DNA of 64,000 bases from positions 969,601 to 1,033,600 of the forward strand of contig JACJYO010000002.1 of assembly GCA_020636075.1 (NCBI GenBank), given 5' to 3'. Numbering within the stretch: the first letter of the stretch is position 1; every line of letters begins with the position of its first letter. The translations under genes were made by a program, and so were the position numbers. Source of the DNA: Lewinellaceae bacterium (GTDB lineage Bacteria; Bacteroidota; Bacteroidia; Chitinophagales; Saprospiraceae). This document shows positions 8,019 to 16,964 of the stretch, in pieces. The notes beneath the pieces were generated by a model. It was given only the letters and a program-made list of their open reading frames with translations. It made no database searches and had not been told where the DNA came from.

Positions 8019-8855
8019 ATGAAAGAAATTCAGATCACTAAAGCCTCCGGCGAAACGGCCGACTTCGAGCCCGCAAAACTGGAACAATCGCTTCGCCGGG
8101 CCGGCGCCACACACCAACAGGCGGAAACGATCACCAGGGCAATCGAAGCACAGCTCATGGAAGGTATGACTACCCATCAAATTTACCGGATGGCCAAGCG
8201 GATGTTGCGCAAGCAAGCAAGCCATACCGCTGCCCGTTATTCACTAAAACGTGCACTGCTTGCCTTTGGGCCCTCCGGCTTTCCGTTTGAGCACTACATC
8301 GCCCGCCTGTTGAAGGCCGATGGCTATTCGGTCGAGAACGGCTTGCTGCGGCAGGGCCGTTGCATCATGCACGAAATAGATGTGCTGGCGCAAATGGACG
8401 GCCGCTTGATCGTGGGCGAGTGCAAATTTCACAACCGGCAAAATCTGGTTTGCGATATAAAAGTACCCCTGTACATCCACTCCCGGTTTCGCGATCTGAA
8501 AGCCGGTTTTTTGAGCACACCGGCCTGGGACGGTTATGCTTTCGAATCCTGGATTTTTACGAATACCCGCTACACCGGCGATGCCAGCCAATATGGCCAA
8601 TGTGCCGGCATGCACCTGATCAGTTGGAACACACCCCCAAATGGCAGTTTGCGCGAATGGGTAGACCGGACCGGGTTGCATCCGATCACTTGCCTGACGA
8701 CATTAACCCGGCGCGAAAAAGACCTGTTGTTGGAAGCAGAAGTCGTGCTGGTGCGCGAATTGCTGACAAATCGGCAATTGCTCAAATCTATGCGGATCGC
8801 TTCAGGGCGTATAGCACGAATTATTGAAGAAGCGGAATTGGTTTGTGGGATTTGA
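8019..8855 (+). CDS. ATP-cone domain fused to Mrr-like PD-(D/E)XK nuclease
   Basis: The 278-aa protein has an N-terminal ATP-cone (residues about 3-88, 'ITKASGETADFEPAKLEQSL'), the nucleotide-sensing module best known from ribonucleotide reductase and NrdR. A Mrr-like restriction-endonuclease fold follows: 'GFPFEHYIARLLKADGYSV' (Glu91), 'HEIDVL' (Asp121) and 'GECKFHN' (Glu134, Lys136) give a complete PD-(D/E)XK active site. The C-terminal 60 residues are helical. The combination suggests a DNA-cleaving enzyme gated by (d)ATP level, either nucleotide stress response or defence. No methylase or other restriction partner is near. It is 28 bases downstream of the L,D-transpeptidase. Confidence 0.8.
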   Translation: MKEIQITKASGETADFEPAKLEQSLRRAGATHQQAETITRAIEAQLMEGMTTHQIYRMAKRMLRKQASHTAARYSLKRALLAFGPSGFPFEHYIARLLKADGYSVENGLLRQGRCIMHEIDVLAQMDGRLIVGECKFHNRQNLVCDIKVPLYIHSRFRDLKAGFLSTPAWDGYAFESWIFTNTRYTGDASQYGQCAGMHLISWNTPPNGSLREWVDRTGLHPITCLTTLTRREKDLLLEAEVVLVRELLTNRQLLKSMRIASGRIARIIEEAELVCGI

Positions 8856-8913
8856 TGTACTAATTAAATACAACTGCATGGCGGAAGCGTGTCAGGAGTA
8901 AAAAAAACCTGTT

Positions 8914-9057
8914 AAGCCCGTAGGGCTGTCATTATTGTAGAATTATTAGTCACAAGAAATGACAGCACCGTAGGTGCGGCATTATAATGGCACGCCTACG
9001 GCGTTCAAATAACCGGACGGGAGGCATTTTCTACTACCATAGCAGCCCTACGGGCTT
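8914..9057. repeat. Inverted repeat pair in intergenic region
   Basis: Perfect 15-bp arms, aagcccgtagggctg (8914-8928) and its complement (9043-9057), each nearly palindromic by itself. Between them are further related short hairpins ('caccgtaggtgcggca', 'cgcctacggcg'). This fills most of the 8856-9146 gap between two convergent genes. Similar 'cgtagggct' hairpins are common intergenic elements in Bacteroidota as I recall them. It may double as a bidirectional terminator. Confidence 0.6.
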
Positions 9058-9146
9058 TACTACGAAGTTGTAGTCCCTTGTATTGCCCCTGATTTACAGG
9101 ACACATCCTAAGGATTTTAAATTGGAAAAGTTCACCGGGAACTAAT

Positions 9147-10550
9147 CTACTCCGGGAGCCAGCTCAGCAGCCACTCTTTTTCCGTCAGCACCTGCTCCGC
9201 ATCGATTTGATTTCGCAGTTCGTCTACCGACTTTTGATCGGCCATATTGAGTCGCATCAGTGCACGGGCGTAGCGCACGATATTCAGATAATTGTTGCGG
9301 TGATAGCCGACTGCCTGTTGGCGGCGGATGTAGTTTTGCATACTGTCGAGATGGCTTTCCAGGAGGTCGAGTTCCCGGGTTTCATAGTAAATTTTCAATT
9401 GAAGCGTCTTGGCATTCAGGCTGTTGATAAAATCTTTGTAATCGGCGCGCTGCAAGTAAAGCAGCGCAGCCCGATAGTCCTTGCGGGTGTATTCCAGCCG
9501 AGCCATGTTTAAACTGAAGGCTGCTTCCCGGTAGCGGCGTTCCAGGGCGGGCTTGTATTTTTGAATAAAAATTTCGGCCCAGGCGATCTCTTGCAAGCGG
9601 ATAGCAACACCTACGATATTGTGGTAGGCAAACCGCGAAAACACGCCGTTTTCCAACAGCAGTTCCCGGTCGAGCGCTTCCCGGTACAGATTGAACGTAG
9701 CGCGGTACCAGCTCAGATCGGCCGACTCATTGCTTTTTTTTACACCAAAATTGATCGCCAACAAATACAGCGCCCGCAACTCATCCGGTGGGAACACATC
9801 GGCGTGTTGACTTATCATGTCGCGAAAACGAAAAAAATGGCGCTCGGCACCGGAGTCCGTCAAAAACTGGCAGCCGTGGTAGTACAAGGCAATAGCCGGC
9901 AGTTCGAGCAAGCCTTCCGATTCAACATGTTGAAAAATGGCATCGAGCAGTCCAAAGCGATATTCGGTTTCTACGACAGCCTGGTGTGAGCGGGCAAAAC
10001 ACACATGCCGCAATTTTCGGGCAATGTAGGTCGTGTCGAGCAGGTCGGAGATTTCCTGAAGGTTGAAGGCGTCGTAACGCCGTGCTGCCGAAGCCGATTG
10101 GAATGCCTCCAGCTCGATCCGGTGCAGATCGTCAAAATATTCGGCATGTCGCCAGGCTTGTTGTTCGCGACTTTCACGGGCTTTGCGCAAGGCCGCCTGA
10201 CCGTGTTTGGGCAGGCTGCGCTTGCGGTAGGCGCCGGCCAGGCGGATCTTGTTCCGTTCCGGGTCGGTGAATTTTTCGCGGTACATCCAGTAGTGCTCCA
10301 GCAGTTTGAGCAAATCAGAATTGGCCAGGCGCAGTTTCTGGTTGTCGTAGCGAATGCCGGGGTAAGCGGCAGCGAAGGCTTCCGGCTCCGTCGGGGTGAG
10401 GCCCGTTTCACAGCAGGTCCGCAGGTAGGTGAACAGGCCCTCAAGTTGAGTTTTTTGATTAAAAAACGGCGAGCGCACGAACTTGTCGAAGGCGCGCAAT
10501 TCGGACTTGGTAAGGGCGGCAAAGGCTTCCCAGAGACGTGTTTTTTCCAT
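9147..10550 (-). CDS. Helical-repeat protein of a three-member paralogous family (A)
   Basis: Unrecognised by name. With the ATG at 10550 ('MEKTRLWEAF') it is 467 aa, exactly the length of the paralog at 56102-57505 ('MERTRLWESL'). They share 'AYRKRSLPKHGQAALRKAR', 'NLQEISD', 'TEYRFGLLDA', 'LLYLQRADYKD' and the C-terminal 'VLTEKEWLL'. A more distant relative is at 37446-38888. The protein is helical throughout, with TPR-like spacing in the second half, no signal peptide and no membrane segment, so it is probably cytosolic and protein-binding. It is divergent from a large T9SS surface protein, as is its paralog from a related protein, suggesting a conserved gene pair. The in-frame ATG at 10595 was not chosen because homology begins at 10550. 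Confidence 0.75.
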   Translation of the reverse strand: MEKTRLWEAFAALTKSELRAFDKFVRSPFFNQKTQLEGLFTYLRTCCETGLTPTEPEAFAAAYPGIRYDNQKLRLANSDLLKLLEHYWMYREKFTDPERNKIRLAGAYRKRSLPKHGQAALRKARESREQQAWRHAEYFDDLHRIELEAFQSASAARRYDAFNLQEISDLLDTTYIARKLRHVCFARSHQAVVETEYRFGLLDAIFQHVESEGLLELPAIALYYHGCQFLTDSGAERHFFRFRDMISQHADVFPPDELRALYLLAINFGVKKSNESADLSWYRATFNLYREALDRELLLENGVFSRFAYHNIVGVAIRLQEIAWAEIFIQKYKPALERRYREAAFSLNMARLEYTRKDYRAALLYLQRADYKDFINSLNAKTLQLKIYYETRELDLLESHLDSMQNYIRRQQAVGYHRNNYLNIVRYARALMRLNMADQKSVDELRNQIDAEQVLTEKEWLLSWLPE

Positions 10551-10986
10551 GAGTTTTGCGGTTACAATGTGCCCCATAACCACTAAATCAAACACTTAGA
10601 GGAGGTGCACATTTTTCCAATTTCAAATTTTTCTTTTCAAATTTCAAATTGAATGAATGATCCCGTTTCGTGGAGTTTTCTGAATTTGAAATGTCAGATT
10701 TGAAATTGGAAATTTGAAAAGTAGTACACCCCTTCTGGTTCTTTATGTTGGTGGCTTTTGGACGAGAGGATGACACTACAGCATGTTTCTATTCAACTTA
10801 AATAATTCATTCAAATCTACTGCCATGTCAAGTCATTGCTACAATAATTTTTATAAAAAACTGAAAACAAGCATTTTAAAAACCTAAAATTAAAAACACC
10901 TGCTACAATCAAAAAATTTTGTCTTTGCAGGCCAGGTGCGCGTGTTGCACCTTTGTTGCGTCTACAAAACGTGAAAAGTCCTACGT
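10551..10986. other. Divergent intergenic region, A+T rich, with inverted repeat
   Basis: The 436-base gap separates two divergent genes and must hold both promoters. Positions 10614-10628 (tttccaatttcaaat) and 10698-10712 are perfect 15-bp inverted repeats, with more 'aaatttgaaa'-type sequence around them. A near-consensus -7 element (tgtctttg, where TAnnTTTG is expected) lies around 10920 upstream of the + gene. No open reading frame looks coding. Confidence 0.55.
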
Positions 10987-13900
10987 ATGAAAAAATACAT
11001 TTTTACCCTGATTGTACTGCTCACTGGTCTGCACGCCGCATTTAGCCAATGCACTGCCGATGCGGGCCCAAATCAAACACTTACCTGTTCAACCACGCAA
11101 GTCCAACTGCAAGGTTCTTCCAATATTGGCGGAGCCACCTATGCCTGGAGTGGGCCACTGGGCTTTGCCTCTACGGAGCAAAATCCGTTTACCAGTGACC
11201 CCGGAGAATACACCCTGACGATAACAAATCCAGATGATGGTTGCACCGCTACAGCGACCACGACAGTCTTACTCAATACGGTGCCACCAAGTGTTGGGTT
11301 AAATGCAAATGGTTCGTTGACTTGTGCACAGACAACAGTCCTGATTAATGTGGCTTTAACGCCCCTTAATCCTGCCACTTTTATCTGGTCAGGCCCGAAC
11401 GGTTTTACAAGCACGGAAGAAATACCAACTGTGATAGAGCCGGGCGATTACACCGTAACCGTTACGTATATCGACAATGGATGTAGCAGCACTGCAACTA
11501 CTCCTGTTTTTCAAAACACGACATTGCCCAACATCTCCGCCACGGGCGGCACGATTTCCTGTAGCAACCCTTCGGTTACCCTGGTGGGCAATTCGTCTAC
11601 TCAGGGGGCAGTTTATTTCTGGAGCGGGCCGGCCAACTTTTTTAGTACCCAGCAAAACCCGCTCGTAACTATGCCAGGCGCTTATACCCTGGTCGTGACC
11701 AGCCCATTCAATGGTTGCACCTCAACGGCAGTGGCTACTGTGACGCAGGATGGGAGTGTGCCGAATATTTCAGGCGTACCTACCCCGGTCAGTTGTTTCG
11801 GCATATCCGATGGGGGTGTCGATATTCAGGTGAGTGGCGGTGTGCCACCGTACACCTATTGGTGGAGCAATGGTGTCACGACTGCTTCCGTGAACAACCT
11901 AGTGGCCGGAATCTATTCACTCACGGTATCCGACAATGCTGGATGTACCGCCGTAGCGCTTTATCAAATCAGTCAGCCGGCAGGTATTTCGGCCACCCCG
12001 AACATTCATGATGTAAATTGTTTCGGGTTCGATGACGGGCAAATCACGTTGGGTAACCCTGTTGGCGGTATCCCGCCCTATAATTTCCAATGGGTAGGCC
12101 CCGGCATTCCAATTGCATTTGGACAGGAGATCACCGACCTCGTAGCCGGCCAATACACCGTAACCATATCTGACAGTAAGGGTTGCACCAGGGTATATAA
12201 TTACCTTGTCAATCAACCCACTGAAATACAGGTTGATATCCCCGTTCAATGTGAAAACATGGCCTTTGCCATGGCCACCGGCGGTACGCAGCCCTATGTG
12301 TACGATTGGCGACTTGGAGGTCCTGCAGGGCAGGTGGTAGCCACAGGGCCTAACCCAACAAACCTGCCTGCCGGCAATTATTTTTTAGTTGTCTCTGATG
12401 ATGTTGGCTGCACCGGTACCGCCCAATTCGCCGTCAGCCCAAATACGATCCCCTGTACGCGCATTACCGGCCAGGTAATTTTAGATGATGACATTTTTTG
12501 TCAAAACGACCCGGGTGAACCCGGGCTCAGCAACTGGTTTCTCCAGGCCGATGGTCCTAATGGCACTTTTTACGGCTTAAGTGGCATGGATGGCCATTAC
12601 ACGATCACCCTCGAACCCGGCGATTACACCCTTTCCCTGATCCTGCAAGACCCACAGGCCACTACCTGTCAGAATTACCTCCCCGTTACCCTCGCCCAGG
12701 CGGGCGACTCCACGCAGGTGGATTTCCTGGTTCAACTCGCCAATCCCGACTGCCCGGCCATGTCGATCGATCTGAGCACCCCGCGTTTGCGGCGCTGTTT
12801 TGGCAATAATATTTACTACCTGCAATACTGCAACAACAGCGTGATTGAGGCTACGGACGTCTACATCACGCTGGAACTTGACCCCTTCATGAGCATTAAT
12901 CTTTCAGAACTCCCCTATACCGATCTGGGAAACAACCTGTACCGTTTCGATCTGGGCACTGTGCCGCCCAACTTCTGCGATGACATTTGGGTGCAGGTAA
13001 CCATTTCCTGTAATGCTGTAATTGGGCAAGCCCACTGCTCCGAGGCTCATATTTACCCCGACACCGCCTGTGCGCCGGTAAACCCGCAATGGTCGGGCGC
13101 ACAACTGGCAACACGGTCGGTATGCACGGGCGATTCCCTGCGATTTATCATTAAAAATATCGGCGCGGGAAGCACGACCCAGGCGCTGGATTATATCGTG
13201 ATTGAAGATGGCATCATGAGTTGGCAGGGAACCATTGATCCGCTCCCCGCCGGCGCCGAAATGGTGGTGACCGTACCGGCCAACGGCGCTACCTGGCGCA
13301 TCGAAGTCGAGCAAGAGCCGTTCTCCCCCCTACCCGGCCAGGCCCGGCTTTCGGTGGAAGGTTGCAGTAACACAGGCTCCTTTTCCACGGGCTTTGTCAA
13401 CCAGTTTCCGGTGGCCAATGCGGGCCCCTGGGTTGATGTGGATTGCACCCCGAACATCGGCTCCTGGGACCCCAATGACAAACAGGGTTTCCCGCTCGGC
13501 TATGGCGCCGACCACTACATTCGCCCCGGAACCGAACTGGAGTACCTGATCCGCTTTCAGAATACCGGCACCGACACGGCCTTCAATGTAGTGATCCGCG
13601 ACACCCTTGCACAATGGCTCGACCCGCTTACCGTGCGTGCCGGCGGAAGCAGTCACCCATACCGGTTCCAACTGGCCGGGGAAGGTGTATTGATCTTTGA
13701 CTTTCAAAATATTATGCTACCCGACAGCAATGTAAACGAGCCGCTCTCGAATGGTTTTGTAAAATTCCGCATCAGCCCGCGCGCCAACGTACCGATGGAA
13801 ACAGACATCCTGAATAATGCGGCCATTTACTTCGACTTCAACGACCCGGTGATCACCAACACCACGTTGCACCGCATTGGCGAAAACTTTGTAAGTGTGG

Positions 13901-14175
13901 GCTTGTGGCAACCTGTGCAGCCGCTGCTCCAGGTGCAGGTAACGCCACACCCCCTACGGGATGCGAGCTGGATTTCCGTAACGCCGACTGTTAGTCGGCC
14001 GTTAAAAAACTATCAACTCCGGATTTTAGATCTTCTGGGAAAGCCCATGCACCACCAGGAATCCGCCGAGCCAAAATTTTTGCTGCGCAAAAACGATTTG
14101 CCGGCAGGCATATACCTGTTCCAAATTGAACAAGACGGTGTTTTGCTGGGCACCGGGAAGTTGATAGTCCAGTAA
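10987..14175 (+). CDS. Large T9SS surface protein with Ig-like/SprB repeats and DUF7619
   Basis: The 1062-aa protein starts with a signal peptide (MKKYIFTLIVLLTGLHAAFS). Residues about 20-250 hold three Ig-like repeats ('WSGPLGFASTEQNPF', 'WSGPNGFTSTEEIPT', 'WSGPANFFSTQQNPL'). Two SprB-type repeats follow ('VSCFGISDGGVDIQVSGG', 'VNCFGFDDGQITLGNPVGG'), then a CnaB/SdrD-like domain near 470-560, a DUF11-like region, a DUF7619 domain ('SWDPNDKQGFPLGYG', 'YLIRFQNTGTDTAFNVVIRD') and a T9SS type A sorting domain ('LPAGIYLFQIEQDG'). It is predicted to be secreted by T9SS and displayed on the cell. The C-terminal half is clearly paralogous to the protein at 53335-55836. A small palindrome (13979-14004) is embedded in frame near the 3' end. 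Confidence 0.88.
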   Translation: MKKYIFTLIVLLTGLHAAFSQCTADAGPNQTLTCSTTQVQLQGSSNIGGATYAWSGPLGFASTEQNPFTSDPGEYTLTITNPDDGCTATATTTVLLNTVPPSVGLNANGSLTCAQTTVLINVALTPLNPATFIWSGPNGFTSTEEIPTVIEPGDYTVTVTYIDNGCSSTATTPVFQNTTLPNISATGGTISCSNPSVTLVGNSSTQGAVYFWSGPANFFSTQQNPLVTMPGAYTLVVTSPFNGCTSTAVATVTQDGSVPNISGVPTPVSCFGISDGGVDIQVSGGVPPYTYWWSNGVTTASVNNLVAGIYSLTVSDNAGCTAVALYQISQPAGISATPNIHDVNCFGFDDGQITLGNPVGGIPPYNFQWVGPGIPIAFGQEITDLVAGQYTVTISDSKGCTRVYNYLVNQPTEIQVDIPVQCENMAFAMATGGTQPYVYDWRLGGPAGQVVATGPNPTNLPAGNYFLVVSDDVGCTGTAQFAVSPNTIPCTRITGQVILDDDIFCQNDPGEPGLSNWFLQADGPNGTFYGLSGMDGHYTITLEPGDYTLSLILQDPQATTCQNYLPVTLAQAGDSTQVDFLVQLANPDCPAMSIDLSTPRLRRCFGNNIYYLQYCNNSVIEATDVYITLELDPFMSINLSELPYTDLGNNLYRFDLGTVPPNFCDDIWVQVTISCNAVIGQAHCSEAHIYPDTACAPVNPQWSGAQLATRSVCTGDSLRFIIKNIGAGSTTQALDYIVIEDGIMSWQGTIDPLPAGAEMVVTVPANGATWRIEVEQEPFSPLPGQARLSVEGCSNTGSFSTGFVNQFPVANAGPWVDVDCTPNIGSWDPNDKQGFPLGYGADHYIRPGTELEYLIRFQNTGTDTAFNVVIRDTLAQWLDPLTVRAGGSSHPYRFQLAGEGVLIFDFQNIMLPDSNVNEPLSNGFVKFRISPRANVPMETDILNNAAIYFDFNDPVITNTTLHRIGENFVSVGLWQPVQPLLQVQVTPHPLRDASWISVTPTVSRPLKNYQLRILDLLGKPMHHQESAEPKFLLRKNDLPAGIYLFQIEQDGVLLGTGKLIVQ
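13979..14004. repeat. Palindrome embedded in coding sequence
   Basis: gccgact and agtcggc (13983-13989 and 13993-13999) form a 7-bp stem inside 'taacg...cgtta'-like flanks. It resembles the palindromes that sit on stop codons at 14173 and 47410-47547, but here it is read through as 'VTPTVSRPLK' in the T9SS protein. Confidence 0.45.
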
Positions 14176-14195
14176 CCCCGTCTGGCAGACGGGGT
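14173..14195. repeat. Palindrome starting on the stop codon
   Basis: The stop codon TAA (14173-14175) opens a perfect 9-bp hairpin, accccgtct-ggc-agacggggt (14175-14183 and 14187-14195). It may stabilise the 3' end of the T9SS transcript ahead of the terminator at 14221. Confidence 0.55.
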
Positions 14196-14220
14196 GAATC
14201 CCTCCAACTAATCGGGTATA

Positions 14221-14263
14221 AATTGAAAAAACCGGTTGCGCCACGCAGCCGGTTTTTTCAATT
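14221..14263 (+). terminator. Strong rho-independent terminator
   Basis: Perfect 15-bp arms (14221-14235 and 14249-14263) around a 13-base loop, with the A and T runs inside the arms, so it can work in both directions. It ends the transcript of the 1062-aa T9SS gene. Confidence 0.85.
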
Positions 14264-14279
14264 TCCACCCGACAGGTTA

Positions 14280-14287
14280 TACATTTG
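14280..14287 (+). promoter_or_regulatory. Bacteroidota -7 promoter element
   Basis: tacatttg matches the TAnnTTTG consensus exactly, 23 bases before the chosen ATG at 14310 and just after the preceding terminator. No clear -33 TTTG element was found. Confidence 0.5.
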
Positions 14288-14309
14288 CAAACATCAAAAA
14301 ACGGCAGCC

Positions 14310-15017
14310 ATGATCCGACTTATCCTATTGCTTGCTCTCGCCACCCTCACATTTTGCAAAACCGGACAAAAAGCCCTGCGCAACCGCAGCCCGATGGTTG
14401 AACTTCAAACCGGAGCCTGTTTTGGCTTCTGCCCGGTTATTCGGCTGATGGTCCGCAACAACGGCATGGTCGTTTACGAAGGCAAACAGTTTGCCGAACG
14501 CCAGGGGCTCGATTCGTTCCAACTCGCCCCGGAAGAGCTGCGGCAATTGCGGGAAAAGGTCACTGCTGTAAATCTCTGGCAATATCCCGACCGGATAAAA
14601 TCGGAAGTGGTGGATGCCCCGTATGCCACGCTTACGGTTTTTCAGGATGGCCAAAAGAAAAGTGTGCTGGGCTCTATCGACCGGCCGGCTCCTTTGCTCG
14701 AACTGGAAAGCATGATCAAGAATATGGCGGAAGCCCACAATTTTCAGGTCACCCAGGGCGTCAACCCCAAGGAACCTGCAAAAGCTAGCCGGCAGGAGGT
14801 GATCGTCAAACTCAAGCCCGAGGTCAATGCCGGCAACTGGATCGCACAGTTTTCTGAGTTTAAGTTGCTACTGGTCCGCCGCATTTCTGCGGAAAACATG
14901 TGGATCGTTGCCTACGATTCACAACAATTGGACGAGAAAGCGGCTATTCGCCTGTTTAAAGATTCGGAAGGGGTGCTGGAGGTGCAGGCCAATCAAATGG
15001 CAGAGGACAGGGAGTAG
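14310..15017 (+). CDS. DUF6438 family protein with export signal
   Basis: The 235-aa product from the ATG at 14310 has a short hydrophobic leader (MIRLILLLALATLTFCKTG), possibly a lipoprotein signal with Cys16. 'VELQTGACFGFCPVIRLMV' is the DUF6438 signature (TGxCxGxCP) and is followed by 'NNGMVVYEGKQFAERQG'. Function unknown; the paired Cys residues could form a disulphide. Residues about 180-235 ('EVIVKLKPEVNAGNWIAQF', 'VEVQANQ'-like end) form a second small domain that resembles a protease-propeptide ferredoxin-like fold. The longer in-frame start at 14223 runs through a terminator and was rejected. Confidence 0.75.
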   Translation: MIRLILLLALATLTFCKTGQKALRNRSPMVELQTGACFGFCPVIRLMVRNNGMVVYEGKQFAERQGLDSFQLAPEELRQLREKVTAVNLWQYPDRIKSEVVDAPYATLTVFQDGQKKSVLGSIDRPAPLLELESMIKNMAEAHNFQVTQGVNPKEPAKASRQEVIVKLKPEVNAGNWIAQFSEFKLLLVRRISAENMWIVAYDSQQLDEKAAIRLFKDSEGVLEVQANQMAEDRE

Positions 15018-15038
15018 ATATAGTCCGGAGTATCGAAT

Positions 15039-15164
15039 GCGGAGTGCGGAGTGGTTCACCATTTCGTTGAAAAATAACCAAGAGCGTGTTTAAAATTTAA
15101 TGACATATAAATCACAGACCGGTATTTCAATCCAAACTAAACGGTGAACCACTCCGCACTCCGC
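15039..15164. repeat. Inverted repeat, 22-bp arms
   Basis: Positions 15039-15060 and 15143-15164 are perfect inverted repeats built from 'gcggagtgcggagtgg'. Further 'ccgcattccgcattctgca' repeats follow to the right. The right arm overlaps the apparent 5' end of the next gene and would encode 'NHSALRIPHSAI' there. Confidence 0.75.
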
Positions 15165-16328
15165 ATTCCGCATTCTGCAATCTATTTGGCCTACCTTCTG
15201 GCTGCATTGGTGGTGAGCTTGCAGTGGTTATCCTTGGGCGCCAACGAATACGGGTACACGATTTACGAGAACTACATCATTTTCAAAAATTCCTTTACGC
15301 ACCTCGCACAGGGCCTGAACCCCTATGGAATTTATGTGGTGGAGCAGTGGGATCTGTACAAATACAGTCCGGCATTTGCCCTGGCCATGGCGCCTTTTGC
15401 CGCGTTGCCGGATTGGCTGGGCCTGCAGTTGTGGAATTTGCTGAACGCAATACCATTGTTGTGGGGCATTATGAGTATTCCGGTATTGACGCCCAAGCAG
15501 CGCCGATTTCTCGCCTGGTTTATCCTGCCTGAGTTGGTCATTTCCATTCAAAACAGCCAAAGCAACGGCCTGACCGCGGCGCTGATCATCTGGTGCTGGG
15601 TGGCGTTGGAAAACAACAAACCGGTGTGGAGCGCCTGGTGGGCATCAGCCGGGGGCTTTCTCAAGATATTCGGTGTGTTCGCAGCCGTGCCGGCCATGGT
15701 GTACCCACAACGCCGGGCTTTTGTTCCTGCCCTAGCGTTTTGGTCGGTTTTGCTGGTGCTGGTTCCATTGGTAGTGGTATCACCGGGCCAACTGTGGCAG
15801 GTATACCAGTGGTGGTTCGAATTATTGCAAGAGGATCACACTGCATCGGTCGGTTTATCGGTATTGGGCTGGCTGGAGACCTGGTTTGGCTGGGAGGCAC
15901 CAAAACTGGGCGTTACGCTGTTTGGTCTGCTGGTGCTGGGATTTTCAACCCTTGCCGTATACCGCCAACGGGATGCCGAAGGGATGCCTCCGGTACTCAG
16001 CAGGCAATTGCTCTGGGCGTCGCTGCTGATCTGGGTGGTCATTTTCAATCATAAAGCCGAGTCGCCCACATTTGTGATTGCCCTGATCGGGGTGGCTCTT
16101 TGGTATATGAGTTTTGAAAAGCCGGCATGGTGGGTCAAGGTGCTGCTTTGGACCGCTTTTGCGCTGGCTTCCCTGTCGCCAACTGATGTTTTCCCGCGTG
16201 AAATTCGCAATCAGATTGTGCAACCTTACGTCCTGAAAGCCGTGCCCTGTATATTAATTTGGTTCTTAATTAGCATTCGGCTTTTGCAGCAACCAAAGCA
16301 ACAGCTACCTTTGACCTCTCATGAATAA
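15144..16328 (+). CDS. GT87-type (DUF2029) membrane glycosyltransferase
   Basis: The 394-aa protein has about ten hydrophobic segments and the GT87/DUF2029 landmarks: 'NYIIFKNSFTHLAQGLNPYG' near the N-terminus and 'WDLYKYSPAFALAMAPFAAL' after it, resembling polyprenol-phosphate-mannose-dependent mannosyltransferases. It would add sugars to a lipid-linked or surface glycan at the inner membrane. The start is uncertain: the GTG at 15144 lies inside a repeat arm, and TTG codons at 15186 or 15210 would remove the repeat-encoded residues. The stop overlaps the start of the GtrA gene by 8 bases, so the two are translationally coupled. Confidence 0.75.
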   Translation: MNHSALRIPHSAIYLAYLLAALVVSLQWLSLGANEYGYTIYENYIIFKNSFTHLAQGLNPYGIYVVEQWDLYKYSPAFALAMAPFAALPDWLGLQLWNLLNAIPLLWGIMSIPVLTPKQRRFLAWFILPELVISIQNSQSNGLTAALIIWCWVALENNKPVWSAWWASAGGFLKIFGVFAAVPAMVYPQRRAFVPALAFWSVLLVLVPLVVVSPGQLWQVYQWWFELLQEDHTASVGLSVLGWLETWFGWEAPKLGVTLFGLLVLGFSTLAVYRQRDAEGMPPVLSRQLLWASLLIWVVIFNHKAESPTFVIALIGVALWYMSFEKPAWWVKVLLWTAFALASLSPTDVFPREIRNQIVQPYVLKAVPCILIWFLISIRLLQQPKQQLPLTSHE

Positions 16329-16707
16329 CGACCTGCTCTGGAAATTCCTGAAATTTGGCGTCGTCGGCTTCTCCGGCGTATTTGTTGACTTTGGAATCAC
16401 CTGGCTGTGCCGGGAAAAACTGCGGCTGAACCAATACCTGGCGAACAGTACCGGTTTTATGTGCGCCGTTGTCAGCAACTATTTTTTCAACCGCATCTGG
16501 ACCTTCGAAAGCCATGACCCTTCCGTCATGATGCAGTTTTCCAAATTCCTGATTGCATCGTTGGTCGGCCTGGGCCTCAACAACGGCATTATTTACCTGC
16601 TCAATGAGCGGTACCGCCTTAATTTTTATCTGGCAAAAATTGTAGCCACCGCCGGAGTGACGGTTTGGAACTTCTGGGCGAATTACACATTCACCTTCAC
16701 CGGATGA
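16321..16707 (+). CDS. GtrA family membrane protein
   Basis: This 128-aa protein has four predicted transmembrane segments and the GtrA pattern ('LWKFLKFGVVGFSGVFVDFG', 'NYFFNRIWTFES', 'VWNFWANYTFTF'). GtrA proteins are thought to flip polyprenyl-phosphate sugars or support cell-wall or O-antigen glycosylation. The 8-base overlap with the GT87 glycosyltransferase upstream points to a shared role in delivering a lipid-linked sugar across the inner membrane. Confidence 0.88.
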   Translation: MNNDLLWKFLKFGVVGFSGVFVDFGITWLCREKLRLNQYLANSTGFMCAVVSNYFFNRIWTFESHDPSVMMQFSKFLIASLVGLGLNNGIIYLLNERYRLNFYLAKIVATAGVTVWNFWANYTFTFTG

Positions 16708-16743
16708 GGCACTGAGCGGAGTGCTGCGCCTCTTCCCCACCCC

Positions 16744-16935
16744 CTACTGACGCTTGACGTTTACGGCAGTGGTACCGCGGGTATCGCGCTTGGTTTCAAA
16801 GGTGACCGTATCGCCATCTCGGATGTTGTCGAGCAAGCCGGTGACGTGCACGAAAAACTCCTGATTGGTGGATTCGTCTACGATAAAGCCGTAGCCTTTG
16901 CTTTTGTTGAAAAACTTGACCGTTCCTTTGTTCAT
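16744..16935 (-). CDS. Cold-shock domain protein
   Basis: The 63-aa protein is a complete cold-shock domain. RNP-1-like 'SKGYGFI' and RNP-2-like 'FFVHVTGL' are present, together with the start 'MNKGTVKFFNKSKGYGFIVD'. It would bind single-stranded RNA or DNA and act as an RNA chaperone. It is convergent with the GtrA gene; the short gap between them holds a weak gaggc/gcctc hairpin. Confidence 0.92.
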   Translation of the reverse strand: MNKGTVKFFNKSKGYGFIVDESTNQEFFVHVTGLLDNIRDGDTVTFETKRDTRGTTAVNVKRQ

Positions 16936-16964
16936 GTTTAGGGAGTTTTATGAATTACGATCTG

